DNA of 64,000 nucleotides from Bacteroidota bacterium (GTDB lineage Bacteria; Bacteroidota; Bacteroidia; B-17B0; Aurantibacillaceae). The notes beneath the pieces were generated by a model. The model was not told the DNA's origin, ran no database searches, and saw only the letters and a list, made by a program, of their open reading frames with translations. Below are positions 31,480-40,872 of the stretch, piece by piece. Every line of letters starts with the position of its first letter. The first letter of the stretch is position 1. The stretch lies in assembly GCA_013697245.1 (NCBI GenBank), contig JACCXH010000007.1, forward strand, positions 123,255-187,254. Direction: 5' to 3'. The position numbers and the translations under genes are program-made.

Positions 31480-32142
31480 TTAAATATTAAGGAAATGCAA
31501 GAACTCGTTTAAACGATCTTTCATACCGGTTTCATAATCGCTGTGAGAATAAGTAGCTTTTATAGTATAATTGTAACGGTTAAATGTTTGAATGATGCTT
31601 GAAAGATCTTCGCGGTTTACTTTTAACGTCACTTCCAGTTTCATACTATCCGGTTGCGATGAAACGTGCAGACTTAAAATTTTCGCATCGTTGCCTTCAA
31701 TAATATTTCCAATTTGAGTAACCGAATAATCGTTTTGATTTAATTCAAGTACAATTACACCTCCCGGATTTTGAACCGAGATCATGGTACTTAAATTTTG
31801 CACAATACCTTTTAAGGTGATGCAGCCTTTGTATTTTTCGTTCTCATCTAACACCGGGATTAATGTCAGGTTTAAGCTGGTCATTAATTTTACTAATTCG
31901 TATGTGTGTTGGTGAATGTGAATTGCAGGACGCATTAAATGTAATTTGCTCGCGTCAATTTGTTCTTCGGGATGGTTGTAATCTAACAGATCGGTCTCTG
32001 AAACAAGACCAACTAACTCACGATCTTTTACCACCGGTAAATGAGAAACTTTGAACTGTTCCATCCAATCCAAAGCCAACTCAACCGTGTCGGTGGTTTT
32101 AAGTGGTGGAATTTCGTCTGTTATAAGATCAACAACTAACAT
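31480..32142 (-). CDS. CBS-domain protein
   Basis: Tandem CBS motifs (MEQFKVSHLPVVKDRELVGLVSETDLL; LTLIPVLDENEKYKGCITLKGIV), ACT-like C-terminus. Confidence 0.88.
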   Translation of the reverse strand: MLVVDLITDEIPPLKTTDTVELALDWMEQFKVSHLPVVKDRELVGLVSETDLLDYNHPEEQIDASKLHLMRPAIHIHQHTYELVKLMTSLNLTLIPVLDENEKYKGCITLKGIVQNLSTMISVQNPGGVIVLELNQNDYSVTQIGNIIEGNDAKILSLHVSSQPDSMKLEVTLKVNREDLSSIIQTFNRYNYTIKATYSHSDYETGMKDRLNEFLHFLNI

Positions 32143-32222
32143 ATTTCTTTTTCAAATTTATGTAAATTAATTAGCTTTACTGAGCTTTTAGCAAAAAGTA
32201 ACAAAAGATTAAATACCTCAAA

Positions 32223-32939
32223 ATGACTAAATTAAGCGTAAACATTAATAAAATAGCCACTTTGCGCAATGCCAGGGGTGGTAATATGCCCAGCGTTTTA
32301 AAGGCAGCGCAGGATATTGAACGCTTTGGTGCGCAGGGCATTACAGTGCATCCAAGGCCTGACGAGCGTCATATTACTTATAAAGATGTGCGTGACCTGA
32401 AACCGGTTTTAAGCACAGAATTTAATATTGAAGGCAATCCTAAAGAACAAAAATTTGTTGATCTTGTTTTAGAAATTAAACCTCATCAAGTAACATTAGT
32501 GCCGGATGTGCAGGGGCAATTGACCAGCGATCATGGTTGGGATACAAGAAAGAATAAAGATTATTTAATAGAGATGATAACGCTATTTAAAAAAAATAAT
32601 ATTCGTACTTCTATTTTTGTGGATGCAAATTTAGAAATGGTAAAAGGTGCCAAAGAAACCGGTGCCGACAGAATAGAATTATATACCGAAGAATACGCAC
32701 GTTTGTTTTTTACAGAAAAAGAAAAAGTAATTCAACCTTTTATTGCAGCAGCCGCATTAGCCGGTGAGCTTGGCTTAGGAGTAAACGCAGGGCACGACCT
32801 GAGTTTGGATAATTTAAAATTCTTTAAACAACATGTTCCAAATTTATTGGAAGTGTCTATTGGCCATGCTTTAATTAGCGATGCGCTATATTTTGGTTTG
32901 GAGAACACCGTGCAATTATATTTACGCCAACTGAAATGA
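32223..32939 (+). CDS. pdxJ: pyridoxine 5'-phosphate synthase
   Basis: [55 protein letters not shown]. Confidence 0.95.
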   Translation: MTKLSVNINKIATLRNARGGNMPSVLKAAQDIERFGAQGITVHPRPDERHITYKDVRDLKPVLSTEFNIEGNPKEQKFVDLVLEIKPHQVTLVPDVQGQLTSDHGWDTRKNKDYLIEMITLFKKNNIRTSIFVDANLEMVKGAKETGADRIELYTEEYARLFFTEKEKVIQPFIAAAALAGELGLGVNAGHDLSLDNLKFFKQHVPNLLEVSIGHALISDALYFGLENTVQLYLRQLK

Positions 32940-33703
32940 AATTAGCCTACAGGGAATTTGGACAAGGGCAACCTTTAATTATTTTACATGGCTTATTTGG
33001 CCAAAGTGATAATTGGAACACACTCGCAAAACAATTTGCAATAAACGGTTTTCATGTTTTTACTTTAGATCTTCGTAACCATGGTCTTTCGCCGCACAGC
33101 GATGTTTGGAGTTATGACGTGATGGCCGATGACCTGAAAGAATTTATTGATGTACAACAATTAAAAGACCCCATTTTAGTAGGCCATAGCATGGGTGGAA
33201 AAGTGGTGATGTTTTTTGAATTAAAATACGCCGGTATTTCAGCAAAAATAATTATTGCTGATATTTCGCCGCGGGCTTATGAACCGCATCATGATGCAGT
33301 TTTAGCTGCGCTGAACGCTGTAGATTTTTCAAAAATAAAAACACGTAAAGAAGCAGAAGCGATTTTAAACACCTACTTAGATGATTTTGGCACTAAACAA
33401 TTTTTATTAAAGAATATTTATTGGCGCGATACAGAAAACAACAAAATGGACTGGCGTTTTAATTTAAAGACCATTGCACAAAATTATAATAACATTGGCG
33501 TTGCTTTGCCTGCCGGCTCAAGCGATGTTCCAGCTTTAGTTGTTCGTGGTGAGAGGTCCAATTATATTGCAGAAAGCGATCTGATTGATTTTAAAGAATA
33601 TTTCCCAAATTATAAATTAGAAACCATTCTAGATGCCGGGCATTGGATACATGCAGAAAAACCGAAAGAATTTTTTGATGTTGTGCTGGAGTTTATAAGA
33701 TAA
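32936..33703 (+). CDS. alpha/beta hydrolase
   Basis: [43 protein letters not shown]. Confidence 0.92.
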   Translation: MKLAYREFGQGQPLIILHGLFGQSDNWNTLAKQFAINGFHVFTLDLRNHGLSPHSDVWSYDVMADDLKEFIDVQQLKDPILVGHSMGGKVVMFFELKYAGISAKIIIADISPRAYEPHHDAVLAALNAVDFSKIKTRKEAEAILNTYLDDFGTKQFLLKNIYWRDTENNKMDWRFNLKTIAQNYNNIGVALPAGSSDVPALVVRGERSNYIAESDLIDFKEYFPNYKLETILDAGHWIHAEKPKEFFDVVLEFIR

Positions 33704-33722
33704 AAGCAAAAAATATAATGCC

Positions 33723-34228
33723 TTAATGCTTTTTTGTAGTGATCGTTTTTTCGGATAATACAAAATCCTTTTTATCAGGCTTCTTAAAAAGTTGTTTCCA
33801 CTTAAATGTAAAAATGCTTTTAAGGATCATGATTATTGATGAAAAAGAATAAGGTTTTGGCACATATAAATTGGCACCGGTGTGATAAGCTTCATTAATG
33901 TCCTGTTCGCTTGTTGAAGTGGTATACATCACAGTTGGAATATCTTTAAGATCTTCATCGGCTTTAATTTCTTTAAGACATTCTTTGCCGTTCTTACCCG
34001 GCATATTAATATCCAAAAAATAATATCAGGATTAGGAATTTCGGGATCATGAAGATTGTCCATCAGATCTTGCCCATTACTTTCTGTAGTTAATTCAGTT
34101 GGTACATCTGTGTGTTCTAGAGCTTCTTTAAATAAGTGCTGATCATCTTTATCATCATCAGCAAGCAAGATCTTTATGGGATCTTTTTTATCCTTTTCAA
34201 CATGCTCTTGATCTTCTTTGTCTTTCAT
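33723..34228 (-). pseudogene. response regulator receiver protein, split by a -1 frameshift in a homopolymer
   Basis: Upstream half ILLADDDKDDQHLFKEAL...PNPDIIF and downstream half (L)DINMPGKNGKECLKEIK...TTSTSEQD...VPKPYSF are in different frames, joining at A6 34015-34020 (+ strand). Confidence 0.85.
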
Positions 34229-34339
34229 CTAGAAAACAAAGATACGGATAAAACAAAAAAAACAGATTAATACCTCAACAATTTAACAAAAACCGCATTT
34301 TTAATGATTTTTATTCTTTCTTAAATGCTAAAATAGGGT

Positions 34340-34969
34340 TTATAGTAGATTTAGGCCTTTTAAAAAATCGCCTATCTCTTCATTTTTAGGAAGTAAAAAA
34401 GCGCTAATACCGCATTCTCCGGCACCACGAACGTGTTGGATAGAGTCATCGATAAAAACAGTTTCTTCAGGTTTTAGATCGTTCGCTTTTAAAACAAATT
34501 CAAAGATCTCTTTATTGGGCTTACGCATTCCCACGCGACATGAGTAATACACCTCGTCAAAATAATCCTTAAAATTTTTTACGCCGTGCTTAAGGTAAAG
34601 ATCGTGTTCAAAAGCAGAAACATGTGGCTCATTGGTATTGCTTAATAAAAAGGTGTTGTAGTTTTGTTTCATCGTTACCAAAATATCCAGCCTTTTTTCA
34701 GGAACATCCAGCAGCATGGCATTCCAGGCCTCAAACAATTTATGATCCGGTCCTTCGTAACGAATTTGTTGGCGCAACTCATAAAAAAACTCTTCATCAG
34801 AAATAAGGCCTTTATCAAGATTGTCAAACAGGCTGCTTTGCTCTGCTTGCGTGTAGATGGCTTCAAAAGGCATGTAGCTGAGTTTATTAAATTCGGAAAT
34901 AGTTTTATTTACATCCAAATTAATGATCACGCCGCCCAGATCGAATATGATATTTTTTATATGTTGCAC
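34340..34969 (-). CDS. HAD-IA family hydrolase
   Basis: IIFDLGGVIINLD, LLSNTNEPH, RVGMRKPNKEIFEFVL, VFIDDSIQHVRGA. Confidence 0.92.
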   Translation of the reverse strand: MQHIKNIIFDLGGVIINLDVNKTISEFNKLSYMPFEAIYTQAEQSSLFDNLDKGLISDEEFFYELRQQIRYEGPDHKLFEAWNAMLLDVPEKRLDILVTMKQNYNTFLLSNTNEPHVSAFEHDLYLKHGVKNFKDYFDEVYYSCRVGMRKPNKEIFEFVLKANDLKPEETVFIDDSIQHVRGAGECGISAFLLPKNEEIGDFLKGLNLL

Positions 34970-35204
34970 TTTTTAAATTTAGTAAAAAAGATTATTCCAC
35001 GCATTTTTGCGGAGATTAATTCATTTATTCTTCGCATAAAAATTAAAACATAGAGAGAATCTCCTCTGAAAGCGCCTACCGACTAGGAATTATCGCAAAT
35101 AAGGCAGAGAAAAAAAACTAGGCCTAAAAACACCCAGTTTTACTATATTATTTTGCAAATATGGGGCTTTTGGCTATTTTTGCAATCCCTTCTTAAGGGA
35201 ATTT

Positions 35205-35281
35205 GGTCCTATAGCTCATTCGGTTAGAGCAACTGACTCATAATCAGTAGGTGCTTGGTTCGATTCCAAGTGGGACCACCA
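35205..35281 (+). tRNA. tRNA with CAU anticodon (Met or Ile2), CCA encoded
   Basis: GGTCCTA...CTGACTCATAATCAG...TTGGTTCGATTCCAA...TGGGACCA-CCA; acceptor, anticodon and T stems pair; anticodon at 35239-35241. Confidence 0.95.
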
Positions 35282-36842
35282 AGTGGGGGATGTCAAAAAT
35301 TAATTTTGACTCCCCCATTTTTATTTTTGCTACATCCCGCATCAGTTGGGCGATATAGAGGAACACAGAATTTATTTTTGTGGTTCGACTTTGATCAGTT
35401 TTCTTATTATATGTAAATCCTTCAGGAAAGATAAGGTTTTGAAAAATTTGTTTATCCTTATATGGCAGCAAATGCCACACTGTCGGGAGTTTGCCGCAAA
35501 AGTCCATTGCTTTTTTTACCCATTCTTCAAGGTTCGACACTCGTTTATTGCTTTTGAGCATATTGCGCTCCAACTCCACGATTTCTAACTTAAATTTTGG
35601 AATGTATTTGTTGTAAAGATCAAGGTTTATTTCCTCTAAAATTAGGCGCTCTTCTAAACGCTCCATCTTCTTATTTATTTCGATAATTTGGCGCTGTAAA
35701 GCTTCTTTGTCGCCTTCTTTTTCCTTATGACCCTTATTGTAGCCAACGACAACTTGCTTCGTTACAAGCGATCTTACGCTTGGGTTTTCCGCCAAGGTTA
35801 AAAAGTATAACCCCGATTCAAAAACATCATGAAGGTCTTTTGCTCTTTTATTATTACAGCAACCTTTAGTGTTGCATTTATAATAAGGTAGATTTTTACT
35901 TTTTACAATATACCCACGCATGGGAACTCCACAATGGCCGCATTTTAAAAACCGCTTTAACGGGATTGGCTCATTTTCTTCATGGCACGAATAACCTTGT
36001 GCATTTTCGCTCAATAAATCATTCACTTTTAGAAATACTTCTTTCGGTATCATTATCTCATGTTTACCTTCAATCAATTTTCCACCCAAAGAATTGTGCG
36101 CCATCAAGCCGCAATAAAATGGATTTCTAAAATACCCGGATAACCTCTTTTCATCAAGGATTAATCCTTTTTCAGCAAGACGTTCAGAAATTTCCGTGTG
36201 CGTAATGCGTTCATTCAGCTTCCAATAAAATGCTTTTTGTAATAGTTTCCCTTTTTCATTTATAACAATTTGTCTTTTTCCATTTACTTTTATTTCATCA
36301 TAGCCATAAGGTGCTTTATGACACCATTCTCCACGGTTCAAGGCTTCCTTTACTCCTGCCATACATTTTTCACGTCTGAGTTGATTGTCATATTGCGAAA
36401 ATATAATCTGGATATTTTGCTGAAAGTCACCACTTGACGTTGAAGCATCTCCCGGCTGAGTTACCGCAACCAAATAAATCCCTTCTTGTCTGAGTTGATC
36501 TTTAATGTAAATTGCATTAGCTCCTGAGCGTGAGAATCTATCTACACTATAAACAATAATGTAAGTAATCTTTTCTCTGCACTTCTTTACAAAGGAGAGC
36601 ATCTTGTTGAATTCTTTACGCTCATCAGTCTTTGCACTTTCATAAGTACCTCCGAACTGTCCCATAATGGAATAGTTACTTTTGGTCGCATATTCCTCGC
36701 AAGCCTTTCGCTGAGTTTCTAAACTGTATCCCTGCTCTTGTTCCTTACTGGATACCCGTGTATAAATAACACAATTGTTAGTGCGCTTTAAAGCTGTTGT
36801 ATTGCCTTTGGCAAACTGGTCAAATAATAAAGAATTTTTCAT
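35244..36842 (-). CDS. large serine recombinase (resolvase/recombinase family)
   Basis: VIYTRVSSKEQEQGYSLETQRKACEEYA, YSVDRFSRSGANAIYIKDQLR, zinc-ribbon LKCGHCGVPMRG...YYKCNTKGC; the last ~12 codons are antisense to the tRNA. Confidence 0.93.
   Translation of the reverse strand: MKNSLLFDQFAKGNTTALKRTNNCVIYTRVSSKEQEQGYSLETQRKACEEYATKSNYSIMGQFGGTYESAKTDERKEFNKMLSFVKKCREKITYIIVYSVDRFSRSGANAIYIKDQLRQEGIYLVAVTQPGDASTSSGDFQQNIQIIFSQYDNQLRREKCMAGVKEALNRGEWCHKAPYGYDEIKVNGKRQIVINEKGKLLQKAFYWKLNERITHTEISERLAEKGLILDEKRLSGYFRNPFYCGLMAHNSLGGKLIEGKHEIMIPKEVFLKVNDLLSENAQGYSCHEENEPIPLKRFLKCGHCGVPMRGYIVKSKNLPYYKCNTKGCCNNKRAKDLHDVFESGLYFLTLAENPSVRSLVTKQVVVGYNKGHKEKEGDKEALQRQIIEINKKMERLEERLILEEINLDLYNKYIPKFKLEIVELERNMLKSNKRVSNLEEWVKKAMDFCGKLPTVWHLLPYKDKQIFQNLIFPEGFTYNKKTDQSRTTKINSVFLYIAQLMRDVAKIKMGESKLIFDIPHLVVPLGIEPSTY
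35284..35328 (+). terminator. rho-independent-type terminator after the tRNA (overlaps recombinase 3' codons)
   Basis: TGGGGGATGTCAAAAATTAATTTTGACTCCCCCA followed by TTTTTATTTTT. Confidence 0.7.
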
Positions 36843-37120
36843 GCCGCTTTTTTAATATGTTCTTTTTCGTATAAATCAATGATTTTTGTGTCACTATTAT
36901 TCTCTTCTTTAATTTGTTTATCTATCAAAGTATTTAACAGCATTGCAAATGTTTTAATAAATTGAGCTACCTCTTCTGCCTGTTCTTCAGTTAAATATTC
37001 CATTCCTTTCGTCGTCTTAACTTCTTGGGCAGTTATATCCTTTGTTCTTTCCCAATCTACTGATTCAACTATTCCAAATTCTTTAAATTCTATAATTTTT
37101 GTTTCATCTTTTTCCATCAT
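36839..37120 (-). CDS. small protein of unknown function overlapping the recombinase start
   Basis: ORF of 93 aa, stop overlaps recombinase start by 4 bp. Confidence 0.6.
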   Translation of the reverse strand: MMEKDETKIIEFKEFGIVESVDWERTKDITAQEVKTTKGMEYLTEEQAEEVAQFIKTFAMLLNTLIDKQIKEENNSDTKIIDLYEKEHIKKAA

Positions 37121-37266
37121 TCATTTTCTTTCTTTTAAAATTTATTCTTTTTATGAAAGGCAACATTTCAGATGGTCTAAAATCTAAAATAGTCAATTTT
37201 CCTAACATAAACAAGTTTTTTTATTCACTCCTCATGTGCCGCCAACATTGGCGAATCCTTTACTTT

Positions 37267-38052
37267 TCATTCCCTCTTTTCACTTTCAAACAGTAATTCA
37301 TTAAATTGTTTTTTGGGGATAAATTGGGATAATTCAAAACGAACTGCCATCAATTCTATCTTATCCTCTTGTGTCAATCTGAATTTAATTTTTTCAATCT
37401 TATGCGCCTTTATACAAACTTTTTTTAATTTCTCTTTTAAATTTATCATAATACTTATGTATGGAAATTCTTCCGGTAAAAGAGTGTAATAAGATGATCG
37501 AGTTACAGTTGTAAAAGCATTGCATACTTCCATAAGGTCAGCAACAGAAGTATATTTCATCTCAGAAAATAACAACAGGCATTCGACAAGACATCGTAAT
37601 CGTAAACCAATCCAATAAGTGGGTATGTCTTGTTCATTGGTAATGCAATTATTTAAGATTGTTGTATTGCTACCATAGTTTATAATTTCCGTTATTCTCT
37701 CAAGAAATTGACTGTAAACATAATCGTACTTTTGTTCAACTTGTTTTTCCTCAACAATTTTATCTGAAGAAAAGCCGTCAATTGACGGTTTTTTATTTCC
37801 GAGAGATCCGTCAACAGAAGAATCTTTTATCCCTGATCCGTCAATTGTTGTTTCATAAATCGCGCTCTTATCATCATTATTATTATCCCTTGTCTCTATA
37901 TGTGTATTTACTAATGGAAATGATGTTGTCATTTGGTTCAGCTTCATCTTTCGATCCATATAGGCCATTTGCCTGCATGAGCGTGAACAATAAACCGAAT
38001 CAATTCGCTTAGCAGCAAAAGTTTCTTTGCAATATTGACATACCTTTTCCAT
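37267..38052 (-). CDS. unknown protein with N-terminal zinc-finger-like motif
   Basis: MEKVCQYCKETFAAKRIDSVYCSRSCRQMAYMDRK (CxxC...CxxxC); internal T/S-[IV]-D-G repeats. Confidence 0.65.
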   Translation of the reverse strand: MEKVCQYCKETFAAKRIDSVYCSRSCRQMAYMDRKMKLNQMTTSFPLVNTHIETRDNNNDDKSAIYETTIDGSGIKDSSVDGSLGNKKPSIDGFSSDKIVEEKQVEQKYDYVYSQFLERITEIINYGSNTTILNNCITNEQDIPTYWIGLRLRCLVECLLLFSEMKYTSVADLMEVCNAFTTVTRSSYYTLLPEEFPYISIMINLKEKLKKVCIKAHKIEKIKFRLTQEDKIELMAVRFELSQFIPKKQFNELLFESEKRE

Positions 38053-38315
38053 TAGTGTTCTCTCCAGTTTAGTTGTTCATTTTCTGACCAGCGGTATTCT
38101 TTGTATTCATCCAACAAATTCTTAATGTTATCCAAAGCTCTTTGATGTCTTAATGAATCCTTTTGGTGAAAGAGAGTGATTACTATCGTGCTTCGGTTTT
38201 CAACAACCTGAATAACTTCATGTTTGAAGCCTTCTTTAATTATGATGTTTAAAACATCCATTATAATATCTACCGCTACTTGAATGGTTTCTTCTGTAAA
38301 ATTTTTGTTTTTCAT
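38052..38315 (-). CDS. unknown small protein
   Basis: 87 aa ORF abutting the 37267-38052 gene in the same orientation. Confidence 0.55.
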   Translation of the reverse strand: MKNKNFTEETIQVAVDIIMDVLNIIIKEGFKHEVIQVVENRSTIVITLFHQKDSLRHQRALDNIKNLLDEYKEYRWSENEQLNWREH

Positions 38316-38325
38316 GCGTTTTATT

Positions 38326-38682
38326 TTAAAGTTTTACCTGTGCATAGTTGGAATACTTTGGCGTTGGTGCGGCTTTCCGTTTAACCTGAAAAAGTTCCCG
38401 ATCAATTGAATCTTCATCATCACTGTGATCTACTTGTTGTTTTGATTTACGGTTACGCGTTACCAAACTAATTTCTAATTCCTCTATTCGCGCCCCCTGT
38501 TGTTTGATCATTTCAAGTTGCATTTCCATTTTTTCCTGCATGGGTTTTATGAAAAGCATATACTCAGCTCCCATTGTACCCAATCCGGTTAACAAGTGCA
38601 TTACCCATTCAGGGATATTCATTCCTGTGGAATTTGGTGTAGCTTGTTTTTTTTCTTGATTATTTTCTTTCGTTTCTTCCAT
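38326..38682 (-). CDS. unknown small protein, coiled-coil-like
   Basis: 118 aa ORF in a tightly packed same-strand cluster. Confidence 0.55.
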   Translation of the reverse strand: MEETKENNQEKKQATPNSTGMNIPEWVMHLLTGLGTMGAEYMLFIKPMQEKMEMQLEMIKQQGARIEELEISLVTRNRKSKQQVDHSDDEDSIDRELFQVKRKAAPTPKYSNYAQVKL

Positions 38683-38688
38683 TGTTTA

Positions 38689-39036
38689 TTAATTAATTAT
38701 TTCGGTTTGCTTTGATTTTTTTATTTTGTCTCGTCTTTTCTTAAATTCAAGTTGCTTTTCTTTGAACTCCTTGAATGACTTTTCTTGTTCTTTCTTTGCC
38801 TGTTCCATAAGTGGTGCAGTGATTGTATTAAATTCGTTTATGAAAATTTCCATTTCTCTTATATAGCTATGAATGCCTTCAATAATCTTTTTGTTTTCTT
38901 CATTATAGCTTAGTTGCATAAGTAACTGATTGTTTTGATCGATGCCGAGGTAGGTATGATGAATGTTGTTTTCCCTGATCTCCTTTAATACTCCAGTTGT
39001 TGAACCTGTGATGATGCTGATGATTGTTGTTTCCAT
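38689..39036 (-). CDS. unknown small protein
   Basis: 115 aa ORF, 6 bp from the next gene; Lys/Glu-rich C-terminus. Confidence 0.55.
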   Translation of the reverse strand: METTIISIITGSTTGVLKEIRENNIHHTYLGIDQNNQLLMQLSYNEENKKIIEGIHSYIREMEIFINEFNTITAPLMEQAKKEQEKSFKEFKEKQLEFKKRRDKIKKSKQTEIIN

Positions 39037-39180
39037 GTTTTCTTTTTTTTGATTTTTAATTGTTGTTTGACGCTTTGTCGTTTTTGTTTCTTGGTTTAAT
39101 AGCGTAAAGGTGGGGCTGTTTTTAGGCTTAGGGGCAGCCTATGGGTATTCCCAAAATTTCTTAGGATGCATAGAAAAATC

Positions 39181-39203
39181 AAAAAAAGCCTGATTTACAG
39201 GCT
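39181..39203 (-). terminator. rho-independent-type terminator
   Basis: On the minus strand AGCCTGTAAATCAGGCT followed by TTTTTTGATTTTT, downstream of the 39359-40207 gene. Confidence 0.75.
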
Positions 39204-39358
39204 ATTAATTTTTAAAAGAAATATTTAGAATTTGCAGAATCCAATATTGAAACGACAATTCTCGGATTAGGATGGATTTAATTAATGACGGCTAAAAGAA
39301 ATTGCTGACGGCTTTTTTAAATTTTCACATCAGACTTGACGGATAAAACCAGGAAAGT

Positions 39359-40207
39359 TTACAGGTATTTTTTCTTTTTGTCTAGTGTAAGCTCTTTTAT
39401 TGTCGTTTCCAAATCTTTATTGATTAGTTCAACTGCCTTTTGGATGTCTAATTTCTCGAAATAGGGCTTGATGTATTTTAAATCCTTGACCAACTGCTCA
39501 TCTTTGTTATAATTCGGAATGAGTTTGTATTTTTTATAGATACTGGAAGTTTGCAGCGAGGTGTATTTCTTTCCTAAAAGTAAATGTGCGAACAAGGTAA
39601 CCTCACTTACAGAATTACTTGAACGATGTTCAATGCCGAAACCGGATTTAAGTAAATAATAAACAGCCAGCAGTTGTCTTGCCTCGGTCATTTCTTTGTC
39701 ATCGGTTTCATCAGAAGGCTTTTCTTTCGCCTTAGTTTCAAATTGTGGTTCTCTTTCCAAATATAAAAAATGCAGCTCTCCATGAAGCAAGTTATTCATT
39801 GCCTGTGTAAGCTGTTTTATATCCAATTCAGTAAGATCGTTTTCCTGATCTTCTAAGTTATTGAATTCTTCAGTTGTATAATATTCTTTTTGACTAAGGA
39901 TAATGCTAAAATTAAAAAGGTAGTGAAATTGTTTGCTTGCTAACGGCTTAAACGCCTTGCCATACTTTTTTAATAGTTCATTTTCACGTTCTGCATAATT
40001 TGAATAGATGGATTCATCTTTTGTTTTAAAATACTTCAGGATTTCCTGAAACATTAGTATCAAATGTTCTGCAATTTCAATTTTTTGCTCTTCTTCGTAA
40101 TGTGAAAGCACTTCTTGAACTTCATTGCCTATCACTTGAGATAAATAAATTCCTTTTGCAAGTTTACGCTTGGCAGGTTCCGGTTTATTATTTTCTTTTT
40201 TTGGCAT
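39359..40207 (-). CDS. unknown protein of the integrated element
   Basis: 282 aa ORF with good coding character, own terminator. Confidence 0.65.
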   Translation of the reverse strand: MPKKENNKPEPAKRKLAKGIYLSQVIGNEVQEVLSHYEEEQKIEIAEHLILMFQEILKYFKTKDESIYSNYAERENELLKKYGKAFKPLASKQFHYLFNFSIILSQKEYYTTEEFNNLEDQENDLTELDIKQLTQAMNNLLHGELHFLYLEREPQFETKAKEKPSDETDDKEMTEARQLLAVYYLLKSGFGIEHRSSNSVSEVTLFAHLLLGKKYTSLQTSSIYKKYKLIPNYNKDEQLVKDLKYIKPYFEKLDIQKAVELINKDLETTIKELTLDKKKKYL

Positions 40208-40360
40208 TAGAGTCGCTGATTTATTTTGATAACCTCACCAGTAGTTTATGCTTTAAATATAGTAATAATGATTAATGTAAAATCTAGCCCTTTTGTAATA
40301 ATTAACAGATTGATGTTTAATTAATTACATAATTAGTTAAAGAATCGTACATTTGTGTAA

Positions 40361-40759
40361 TTGAAAAAGCTTGTAGCCATATTCCTTTTGCTTCAATTCT
40401 TAACGAATAACGCTTTCGCCGAAGAGCTAATTAAATTACCTAAACTATTCACGCATTTTTATCATCATTCCAACGAACATCATGATAGTGATGACTTTGT
40501 TGATTTTTTAGTTGATCATTATTCAGATAACCATAAAGAAAATAAACATGATGAGGACGATAATGATTGCGATCTCCCCTTTAAGCATTGTGAGGGTTGT
40601 TGTTTAACCTCACATATCCCTCTTATTGCATTTATTCCATCCTTTAATGGGAGCGAATTTGTTTTTTCTGTTATTTCAAAGGAAAAGTACTCAAACGAGA
40701 ACGAAAAAATAAAGAGTATGTGTTCTCCTCCTATCTGGCAACCGCCAAAACTTGCTTAA
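40361..40759 (+). CDS. secreted His/Asp-rich small protein upstream of the RND efflux operon
   Basis: Signal peptide KKLVAIFLLLQFLTNNAFA then HFYHHSNEHHDSDDF...HKENKHDEDDNDCD; TTG start. Confidence 0.65.
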   Translation: MKKLVAIFLLLQFLTNNAFAEELIKLPKLFTHFYHHSNEHHDSDDFVDFLVDHYSDNHKENKHDEDDNDCDLPFKHCEGCCLTSHIPLIAFIPSFNGSEFVFSVISKEKYSNENEKIKSMCSPPIWQPPKLA

Positions 40760-40872
40760 TCTTTTCTGTACTTAATTAAATCACGGGCAAATTCTGTTCG
40801 TGCGTTTCGTTTCATTTATTTACCGCTTCATTGTTGCCGTTTGGTAATTGTAAAGCATTAAGCAAAATTATT

